Source: Candidatus Bathyarchaeota archaeon
GTDB taxonomy: Archaea; Thermoproteota; Bathyarchaeia; Bathyarchaeales; Bathyarchaeaceae
Assembly (NCBI GenBank): GCA_020344715.1
Contig: CP070828.1
Span: 1,276,530 to 1,281,820 of the forward strand
Length of the DNA stretch: 5,291 nt
Direction: 5' to 3'
Shown: positions 1 through 4,478 of the stretch, piece after piece
How the letters are laid out: each line of letters begins with the position of its first letter
Numbering within the stretch: the first letter of the stretch is position 1
Made by a program: the position numbers and the translations under genes
Notes under the pieces: model-generated
The model's database searches: none
What the model was told of the DNA's origin: nothing
Seen by the model: only the letters and a program-made list of their open reading frames with translations

Positions 1-530
1 ATGGATGGGTTCTTCACCCTAGCTGCAAGGAAAGCCGCATCAGCTTTGCGGGTCGTAAATACGTCGACGAGTCTTTTCAGATGGGTGTTTCCCTTGGATA
101 AGATGACGTCATCTCCCATGTGAAGAAGAAACGGTTCATCCGCGGTGAAGGAGCGTGCTTTCTGAACAGCGTCGCCAGTGCCCTTAAGTTCCGGCTGATT
201 GACAAAGCTCAATGTGCATTCGTTGACTTGGTGATAGAAATCCTGCAATTCCCGAGCTTGCCCCTCTTTGCCTCGTTCACGGAGAAAGGAAAGAAACGAT
301 TTGTCTGGGGTAAAGTAGTCTTCGATAGCGTGTTTTCCTTGCGAAACTACAAAACAGAATTCCCTCAAGCCAATATCATGCAATTGCTCAAAAACAACCT
401 GGAGGAGAGGTTTCAAACAACGTTTCTTATCACTTCCAACGTTGAAAATTGGAAACATTTCCTTTGGTATTTCCTTTGTAACCGGCAACAAACGTGTGCC
501 CAAACCAGCTGCAAGAATCACTGCCTTCAA
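1..530 (-). CDS. galU: GalU-type sugar-phosphate nucleotidyltransferase (UTP-glucose-1-phosphate uridylyltransferase-like), N-terminal part, truncated by window edge
   Basis: This cytosolic enzyme is expected to join a nucleoside triphosphate (probably UTP) to a sugar 1-phosphate, giving a UDP-sugar and pyrophosphate for glycan or glycolipid synthesis. Reading the complement from 530 gives 176 codons with no stop before the window edge. The protein opens MKAVILAAGLGTRLLPVTKE followed by IPKEMFPI (residues 21-28), the G-x-G-T-R and P-K-E-M nucleotide-binding signature. Further on are NQPELKGTGDAV (111-122) and HMGDDVIL (137-144), the GalU-like base-contact and metal-binding segments. About ten extra residues (30-39) follow the PKEM loop before LKPLLQVVFEQL; I recall similar insertions in archaeal relatives. 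The start is TTG at 530-528: an in-frame TGA lies directly 5' of it, the signature begins at the next codon, and a GAGAGG site (complement of 539-544) sits 8 nt upstream. The family is usually about 290-330 residues, so the C-terminal portion is missing. A dTDP-glucose synthase (RfbA-like) is the alternative; PKEM and GTGDAV favour GalU. Confidence 0.9.
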   Translation of the reverse strand, partial: MKAVILAAGLGTRLLPVTKEIPKEMFPIFNVGSDKKRCLKPLLQVVFEQLHDIGLREFCFVVSQGKHAIEDYFTPDKSFLSFLRERGKEGQARELQDFYHQVNECTLSFVNQPELKGTGDAVQKARSFTADEPFLLHMGDDVILSKGNTHLKRLVDVFTTRKADAAFLAARVKNPS

Positions 531-640
531 TCAATCCAACCTCTCAACCACGTAGTTGAACACAACATGCAATTTAGATTTTCTTGATTTACTGTGCCCA
601 ACGTATTTAGCTTTTCACACGGGAACTTCTTTTCCTCCAT
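527..640 (-). CDS. Possible small ORF (37 aa) overlapping the galU start
   Basis: An ATG at 640-638 on the complement opens a 37-codon frame. It ends at TGA 529-527, overlapping the galU TTG (530-528) by two bases in a TTGA arrangement typical of translationally coupled pairs. A GAGGGG ribosome-site-like sequence lies about 8 nt upstream of the ATG, and an AAATAAAA element at 695-702 is placed to give a short leader. The peptide begins MEEKKFPCEKLN and holds a C-x2-C pair (C24, C27) followed by a Trp-rich tail (W31, W35). I recognise no family. It could be a leader peptide, a small metal-binding protein or a chance frame in the galU leader. The overlap and ribosome site are seen; expression is inferred. 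Confidence 0.3.
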   Translation of the reverse strand: MEEKKFPCEKLNTLGTVNQENLNCMLCSTTWLRGWID

Positions 641-694
641 TTACTCAGCCCCTCGCAGGCACTTTTCCTTTCTATGTGCGCGCTGATCGTTCTG

Positions 695-702
695 TTTTAT
701 TT
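695..702 (-). promoter_or_regulatory. Possible TATA box for the small ORF/galU unit
   Basis: On the complement this reads AAATAAAA, in the A/T-rich style of archaeal TATA boxes. Transcription would begin about 25 nt downstream, near 670, giving a leader of about 30 nt to the 640 ATG. A second weaker A/T-rich stretch, complement of about 603-613 (GCTAAATACG-like), could serve galU alone. The sequence does not decide between them. Confidence 0.35.
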
Positions 703-715
703 GCCACTACACTCA

Positions 716-723
716 TTATATAA
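716..723 (+). promoter_or_regulatory. TATA box of the Nudix gene
   Basis: TTATATAA is a near-perfect archaeal TATA box. The start site would fall about 25 nt downstream, near 745, giving a leader of about 27 nt before the ATG at 772. The element is itself palindromic and sits in the divergent gap with galU, so it could in principle also fire leftward, although that would leave a very long galU leader. Confidence 0.65.
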
Positions 724-771
724 CCACGGATGTTGACGATGACAAGTGTAGCAGAAGAGTGATGATGAAAC

Positions 772-1296
772 ATGGACGAGCGGAAATATTGCTGTTTTTG
801 CGGAAAGAAGCTGGTTCTGAAAGCTCTCTCTGACGGAAGTGAAGAAAAGTTTTGTGCTAAATGTGACCATGTGTTCTTTGATGCTCCGTCTCCAGCCGTC
901 ATCGTCATGGTTACGAATGGAAATAGGGTGGTGCTGACGAGAGCTGCTGAGTGGAAACATCCCTATTGGGGCCTTGTGTCTGGTCACATTATGCTTGGTG
1001 AAACCGCGGAACAAACGGCTGTTCGAGAAGTTTATGAAGAAACGAGGCTGAGAATTCGAGATCTGAAGATTCTCAAGACCTATGTATCCAAATATCAGGA
1101 TGATCTCTTGATGATTGCGTTCAAGGCAGAAACCAGAGATTCCACTATTGAGAAATCAAAAGAGCTAGAAGATGCGAAATGGTTCGAGTTGAACGAGCCT
1201 TTGCCAATGCGCTCTACATCCGTAGCGGGACAGGTTGTCCGGTTTGTTTTTCCAAGAATTCATTATATAGACTTGAAAGAGCAAGAGAATAGGTGA
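772..1296 (+). CDS. Nudix hydrolase with N-terminal zinc ribbon (NudC-like architecture)
   Basis: This is a 174-residue Nudix-fold pyrophosphohydrolase, expected to cleave a nucleoside diphosphate linked to another moiety with Mg2+ or Mn2+ in the cytosol. Residues 7-31 form a zinc ribbon with Cys pairs C7/C10 and C28/C31. The Nudix domain follows from about residue 40. Its box runs from G71 to L93, with E77, R85-E86 and E89-E90 (REVYEET) all in place, so metal binding should be intact. One consensus position differs: the Gly near the end of the box (G-x5-E-x7-REUxEExGU) is R92. The zinc ribbon plus Nudix order recalls NADH pyrophosphatase NudC, but the NudC substrate motif SQPWPFPxS is absent: the corresponding stretch reads YVSKYQDDLLMIAF. 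NAD-type specificity is therefore doubtful and the substrate is unknown. The ATG at 772 follows a GTGAT-containing stretch (759-763). It is divergent from galU and convergent with the MFS gene. Confidence 0.9.
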   Translation: MDERKYCCFCGKKLVLKALSDGSEEKFCAKCDHVFFDAPSPAVIVMVTNGNRVVLTRAAEWKHPYWGLVSGHIMLGETAEQTAVREVYEETRLRIRDLKILKTYVSKYQDDLLMIAFKAETRDSTIEKSKELEDAKWFELNEPLPMRSTSVAGQVVRFVFPRIHYIDLKEQENR

Positions 1297-1321
1297 CTCT
1301 TGGAATCCTTCAGTTCTCATG

Positions 1322-1326
1322 AAAAA
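1322..1326 (-). terminator. Possible T-tract terminator after the MFS gene
   Basis: The complement of 1322-1326 is a run of five T, 9-13 nt past the MFS stop, in the 38-bp convergent gap. Archaeal polymerase can terminate at T-rich stretches without a hairpin. A T5 run is short for this purpose, so the call is weak. Confidence 0.25.
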
Positions 1327-1334
1327 GTCCGCTG

Positions 1335-2648
1335 TTAGCTTTCTCGTTTTTCAGGTTCATGTACAAAGAACAGCATTAACAGAAATTGTGGGGGGACTAG
1401 CGCGATCATGAGCAGAAAAGGGGACTGGGGAGACACCGTATCGTATAGGATGCCTCCGCCGAGAGCGCCGAAGGCCACGAAGATGTAGGTGAAGAAGTTC
1501 ATTGACCCTATGGCTTTGCCGCGTTTTTCTTGGGGAACGAGATCGGCAAACAAGGCTTGAAAGGCTGAAAACGCTAGGAGCTGGGAAAGGCCCACGAGCG
1601 GCATGACGATGAAGAGCGTCGTGTAGTTTCCATAGATGAACAACAGTATAGATGGGATCATTAGTACCGTTGACAATAAAATAGGGATCTTTCGGCCCAC
1701 TTTATCAATGAGCTTGCCACATGGAAAAGCCAAGATTATCATTGTGATGAATAAGGCGATCATGACTAGTCCCCATCTGATATAGGCCAATTCTATGACA
1801 GGGTCTGGTTCAAGACCGGGGGTAGGTACGCCTCCGATTTGGAGAACGTAGATTGCGTACACTAGGAAGTATAGGCCGGTCAGTGCGAACGAGAATCGTG
1901 CGAGTAGACTAGTGAACAGTAGGTAGAGCGTTGTGCGCGGCACATGCCTCCAGACGCTGATGCCTTCTTTCACGGCGTTGGGGTAGGATTTTACAACGTC
2001 ACCCAGCCTGATCTTGTCGGGGTTCTTTATGCTCTCCTTCAGCCGGATTCGCAAGAGCGCGGCGCCTAGGAAGAACACGGTCACTATGGAGTAGGCGATC
2101 CGCATGCCTCCTTTGGGACCGAAACTGGTGACAAGAAATATGGCTACAGCTGGTGCGGGAGTGGTAGCGACGCTCATGATGAGGTTGATAATAGAGTACC
2201 CCATGCCCCGCCGTTCAGGTGAGAGAGAGTCCATCATTATCGCCAGCAAAGCGGGCTGGTAGAGAAGGCAGAAATTCGCGATAATGGCGCCGATTAGTAT
2301 GAAGTGCCAGCTGGGCGCTATGGCGTACCAGATGTAGGAAAGTGCCACGCCAAAGGTCAACGTAGAGATGAGCCATCTTCGGCCGTACTTGTCTGCGAGG
2401 AAGCCTCCAGGAAACTGTACAGAAGCCAGAACCAGCTGGGAAACCAGCATGATGATTCCGAGGATGGTTGCACTGCCGCCGAGTTGGATCACGTAATCTG
2501 AATAGTAAACACCAGGAAGCTCGCCGGCGAAGTCCATGAGAATCCAGCTCATAATGAGGATTAGGTAGTTGCCTCGCATGAAGGAGAATTCCTGTCGAAG
2601 TTTATCGATAAATGTCAAGAATATGCCTCTGTCAGCCATGGTTCTCAT
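1335..2648 (-). CDS. Major facilitator superfamily (MFS) transporter, 12 membrane segments
   Basis: This is a 437-residue integral membrane secondary transporter, of normal size for the 12-helix MFS fold. The N-terminal half carries the motif A loop between helices 2 and 3 as GGFLADKYGRRW (81-92), with D86 and R90-R91. The C-terminal half repeats it as CGKLIDKVGRK (310-320). A second duplicated loop motif appears as DSLSPERRGMG (140-150) and DLVPQEKRGKA (369-379), showing the internal 6+6 duplication. A polar linker at about 204-237 joins the halves, and a Gly/Pro-rich loop at 272-284 probably faces outside. Motif A proteins include many proton-driven drug or metabolite exporters, but the substrate cannot be told from sequence. 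The start is ATG 2648-2646; a second ATG three codons later (2639) is possible. No strong ribosome site is seen and the TATA-like element predicts only a short leader. It is convergent with the Nudix gene. Confidence 0.92.
   Translation of the reverse strand: MRTMADRGIFLTFIDKLRQEFSFMRGNYLILIMSWILMDFAGELPGVYYSDYVIQLGGSATILGIIMLVSQLVLASVQFPGGFLADKYGRRWLISTLTFGVALSYIWYAIAPSWHFILIGAIIANFCLLYQPALLAIMMDSLSPERRGMGYSIINLIMSVATTPAPAVAIFLVTSFGPKGGMRIAYSIVTVFFLGAALLRIRLKESIKNPDKIRLGDVVKSYPNAVKEGISVWRHVPRTTLYLLFTSLLARFSFALTGLYFLVYAIYVLQIGGVPTPGLEPDPVIELAYIRWGLVMIALFITMIILAFPCGKLIDKVGRKIPILLSTVLMIPSILLFIYGNYTTLFIVMPLVGLSQLLAFSAFQALFADLVPQEKRGKAIGSMNFFTYIFVAFGALGGGILYDTVSPQSPFLLMIALVPPQFLLMLFFVHEPEKRES
1340..1351 (+). 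terminator. Possible T-rich terminator after the Nudix gene
   Basis: TTTCTCGTTTTT lies about 45 nt past the Nudix stop, inside the last codons of the convergent MFS gene. It fits the loose pyrimidine/T-rich archaeal terminator pattern. No hairpin is evident. Confidence 0.3.
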
Positions 2649-2685
2649 AATTCGTCAGTGAGACTGCTACCTTTTCATAAAGAGG

Positions 2686-2692
2686 TATTTAA
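2686..2692 (-). promoter_or_regulatory. TATA box of the MFS gene
   Basis: The complement reads TTAAATA within GGTTAAATACC. Its predicted start site is near 2663, giving a leader of about 15 nt to the ATG at 2648. This supports a separate transcription unit for the transporter. Confidence 0.55.
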
Positions 2693-2815
2693 CCATTCAC
2701 CGGCGCGTTGTTCTCCTTTTACTAGCTCTTCGCGATTTGAGTGGTAACCAGACCGACAATGAAACCAGTGCACGCTCATTCTGAAAATTCACCCGTGGTC
2801 TGTTGCGTTGAAACG

Positions 2816-3250
2816 CTAGCTTGTCGTGTCGCGCCTAGAAGATTTTCCTAGTGAATGATTGGCCTTCCAGACAGCGTCCGCCTTAATGTGTAGCTCAGTC
2901 AGTCTTTGATTTGCGATGTTTCCCCCCGAGTCGCTCTCACATAGTTTTGGAACCACCAAATGAAATTCGCACTTCCGTTCTTTGGCCTCGTTGAAGAAGG
3001 TTCTCCACTGTCTTTCAGTATGCTTCTGTAATATTGTGCTGCAGGTCTCAGCCTCCAAGATAATGCAAGTTCCTTGGTCATCATTCTTGTTGCACGTCAA
3101 ATCCGGTGTGAAATCACCTATGTGTTCAGGTGGTGTCTCATTTGCCAAGTCTGCTCTCAAGTTTCTATATCCTTGTTTCATGAAATAGCTGATCATCAGC
3201 CTGATCATTTCATTATGTATTTCAGCTTCTGAAGAGTCGCGAGTTACCAA
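2816..3250 (-). CDS. Small PD-(D/E)XK-like protein with an E-x-E motif, function unknown
   Basis: This 144-residue soluble protein has the layout of a PD-(D/E)XK nuclease-like core. A helix near the N-terminus holds E8, E10, H12 and E14. A strand with P49-D50 (GDFTPDLT, 45-52) follows, then a short loop and ILEAETCSTI (64-73), in which E66 and E68 stand where the classical (D/E)-x-K pair would be. A helix with Q81-W82 (HTERQWRTF, 77-85) and a strand EFHLVVPKL (95-103) complete the core. I recall a group of small prokaryotic proteins with a similar 'PD ... E-x-E-T ... Q-W' pattern and no assigned function; this is from memory. Whether it cuts nucleic acid is unknown, because the catalytic Lys is Glu. 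The start is TTG at 3250-3248, chosen because an AGAGGAG site (complement of 3256-3262) sits 5 nt upstream and an in-frame stop lies a little further up. The next in-frame ATG, codon 15, would remove the acidic helix. Confidence 0.65.
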   Translation of the reverse strand: MVTRDSSEAEIHNEMIRLMISYFMKQGYRNLRADLANETPPEHIGDFTPDLTCNKNDDQGTCIILEAETCSTILQKHTERQWRTFFNEAKERKCEFHLVVPKLCESDSGGNIANQRLTELHIKADAVWKANHSLGKSSRRDTTS

Positions 3251-3255
3251 TATAG

Positions 3256-3262
3256 CTCCTCT
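3256..3262 (-). promoter_or_regulatory. Ribosome binding site deciding the TTG start of the PD-ExE gene
   Basis: The complement reads AGAGGAG, 5 nt before TTG 3250. A second strong match, GAGAGGTGA (complement of 3272-3280), lies further upstream but leads only to a short frame. The nearer site supports the TTG start. Confidence 0.5.
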
Positions 3263-3292
3263 CTTCTTATTTCACCTCTCTAGATATACGAA

Positions 3293-3302
3293 TTTTATTT
3301 AA
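3293..3302 (-). promoter_or_regulatory. TATA box of the PD-ExE gene
   Basis: The complement reads TTAAATAAAA, between the LLM stop (3327) and this gene. The predicted start site is near 3272, leaving a leader of about 20 nt that contains the AGAGGAG site. It suggests independent transcription even though the LLM gene lies just upstream on the same strand. Confidence 0.55.
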
Positions 3303-3326
3303 TTCCTCCATGAATCTCCACAAACT

Positions 3327-4235
3327 TCAGTTTGGTCTCCCACTGGCTTTCAATTTTGGGATCAAATGTTGGGCAATTCGCTTGAAAGCTGGAATCTGGT
3401 CATCGGTGTGGGGATAGAAAAATATGAACTCGGTTATTCCGATTCTCTGGTAGCGGCTGACGACCTCCTGAAACGATTCTTCCGAGCTGAAGACAGTTTC
3501 TGCTTCCGACCCGAATATCAACAAGGATCGTCGGAGAGTTTTCGGATCACGTCCGATCTCCGTGCAATACTTGTCAAGTATCTCAGTTCGCTGCTGGGTA
3601 TTTTTCAGTACCACATCTGGCGACGCTCCCCATTCGGCTCCAAAGGAGTTCCATGTATCAGCGTAGCGTGCCGCAATCTTAAGCATGGATGATCCCATTG
3701 CGCCAATCGTGATAGGTGGGCGAGGCTTCTGGAGCGGACCTGGCGCCATTGCCGTCTCTTCTAGGTGATAGTAACGTCCATCATAGGTTGTGATCCTGCT
3801 GCGGAGACACTGGTCGACTATTTCTACCACTTCTCGGAATCGAGCTACACGTTCGGGCGGAGCCCAGTCCTCGATGCCTGTCATGGAATAGGTTGGATCC
3901 ATCTTGCCTGATGCCCCAGCGCCAAGACCGAGTTCCAAGCGACCATCTGATATGTGGTCAACTGTAAGTGCCTGCCGAGCCAATACTGCGGGGTTGCGCA
4001 GAGGCACCGAAGTGACCAGGGTGCCAATTCTAATGTGGCGGGTATGAGTAGCCAAAGCTGCCAGAAGTGTCCAAGCTTCAAACCAAGGAGCGTTTGGCTG
4101 AATATAGTTGACGAAGTGGTCTGCAACCCAGACACTGTCAAAACCCAAGGCTTCAATGAGTCTCCAGCGCTGTATCTCTCTTTTCCATGGAAGTTGCTGC
4201 AGTGTGATGATTCCAAATCGAAGTTGTCCATTCAT
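3327..4235 (-). CDS. Luciferase-like (LLM class) flavin- or F420-dependent oxidoreductase
   Basis: This is a cytosolic TIM-barrel oxidoreductase of the bacterial luciferase-like family, 302 residues from the chosen start, within the usual range of about 280-350. Family landmarks appear in order: LRFGI (5-9); ALGFDSVWVADH (29-40), with the usual D-H after strand 2; RIGTLVTSV (69-77); RNPAVLARQ (80-88); DHISDGRLELGLGAG (93-107), the phosphate-contact region; GRYYHLE (153-159); and RPPITIGAMGSSML (172-185) with AARYADTW (188-195). Members use FMNH2 or coenzyme F420. In an archaeon F420 is likely, but no residue seen here settles it and the substrate is unknown. The start is ATG 4235-4233, preceded by GTGAG about 6 nt upstream. 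An upstream in-frame TTG at 4262 would add nine residues (MTQIDRENC) without family similarity and coincides with the predicted transcription start. The stop is TGA at 3329-3327, 76 bp before the next gene. Confidence 0.92.
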   Translation of the reverse strand: MNGQLRFGIITLQQLPWKREIQRWRLIEALGFDSVWVADHFVNYIQPNAPWFEAWTLLAALATHTRHIRIGTLVTSVPLRNPAVLARQALTVDHISDGRLELGLGAGASGKMDPTYSMTGIEDWAPPERVARFREVVEIVDQCLRSRITTYDGRYYHLEETAMAPGPLQKPRPPITIGAMGSSMLKIAARYADTWNSFGAEWGASPDVVLKNTQQRTEILDKYCTEIGRDPKTLRRSLLIFGSEAETVFSSEESFQEVVSRYQRIGITEFIFFYPHTDDQIPAFKRIAQHLIPKLKASGRPN

Positions 4236-4285
4236 ACAATTCTCACGGTCGATCTGTGTCAACGGTGTGTGTTATGATCAAAGCG

Positions 4286-4292
4286 TTTTAAA
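4286..4292 (-). promoter_or_regulatory. TATA box of the LLM oxidoreductase gene
   Basis: The complement reads TTTAAAA, with AACC just upstream as a possible BRE. Transcription should start near 4263, giving a leader of about 28 nt to ATG 4235. That favours the ATG over the TTG at 4262. Confidence 0.55.
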
Positions 4293-4312
4293 GGTTAGCT
4301 CACATGCAGTAC

Positions 4313-4325
4313 TCACAAAATGTGA
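4313..4325. promoter_or_regulatory. Possible operator: perfect inverted repeat TCACA-AAA-TGTGA
   Basis: Two perfect 5-bp arms around three A bases lie about 20 bp upstream of the LLM TATA box. The symmetry and position fit a dimeric regulator site, possibly an activator because it lies upstream of the TATA/BRE. A repeat this short can also arise by chance. Confidence 0.3.
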
Positions 4326-4445
4326 CTATCTCAGAAGCACGTGTCATGCATGCTCATAGGCCTCATTTCGCCTTCAGAGCGCTCAGCAAAAGTAGCGCCC
4401 ACGTGAGCCTGCCGAATTGGCTCGTCCGGAAGAAATCTAACCATG

Positions 4446-4453
4446 CTTTATAA
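4446..4453 (+). promoter_or_regulatory. TATA box of the nucleotidyltransferase gene
   Basis: CTTTATAA matches the archaeal TATA consensus well. The predicted start site, about 25-27 nt from its centre, falls at about 4475-4477, only a few bases before ATG 4479. The transcript is probably leaderless or nearly so, which agrees with the absence of a ribosome site upstream of the ATG. Confidence 0.65.
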
Positions 4454-4478
4454 CATAGTACCCCTAAGAAGTAGACTT

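Larger units (their letters stand above)
4236..4478. other. Divergent intergenic region between the LLM gene and the nucleotidyltransferase gene
   Basis: These 243 bp, the longest gap in the window, hold promoters for both flanking genes. Between the two TATA boxes is a run of short palindromes: TCACA-N3-TGTGA (4313-4325), CACGTG (4338-4343), CATGCATG (4345-4352), AGGCCT (4358-4363), GAGCGCTC (4377-4384) and a second CACGTG (4400-4405). I found no tRNA-like fold, C/D-box RNA or convincing small ORF in it. Confidence 0.5.

Noticed and set aside
120..587. Plus-strand 155-codon open frame
   Set aside because: It lies antisense to the GalU-like gene, whose complement reads as a clear family signature. 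The plus-strand protein has no recognisable motif.
730..762. Ten-codon upstream frame before the Nudix gene
   Set aside because: Its ATG lies upstream of the transcription start predicted from the TATA box at 716-723, so it should not be transcribed.
759..820. GTGATGA (759-765) and CTGA (817-820) spaced like C and D boxes of an archaeal C/D guide RNA
   Set aside because: The stretch spans the Nudix ribosome site and first codons, C'/D' boxes are missing and there is no terminal stem. Best read as chance.
672..1014. Two overlapping minus-strand open frames across the divergent promoter and the Nudix 5' end
   Set aside because: They cover the Nudix gene antisense and show no family features; the Nudix frame is far stronger.
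2804..2815. Small hairpin GCGT-TGAA-ACGC after the PD-ExE gene
   Set aside because: A four-base stem without a following T-tract is too weak for a terminator, and archaeal termination does not depend on such hairpins.
2982..3188. Plus-strand open frame opposite the PD-ExE gene
   Set aside because: It is a shadow of the minus-strand gene, which has a ribosome site, a TATA box and a coherent fold pattern.
3366..4359. Several plus- and minus-strand frames overlapping the LLM gene
   Set aside because: All are shadows in other frames of a gene with strong family landmarks.
4378..4440. GC-rich stretch in the divergent gap considered as a tRNA or small RNA
   Set aside because: No acceptor stem pairing, no T-loop GTTCRA and no anticodon arm could be built.
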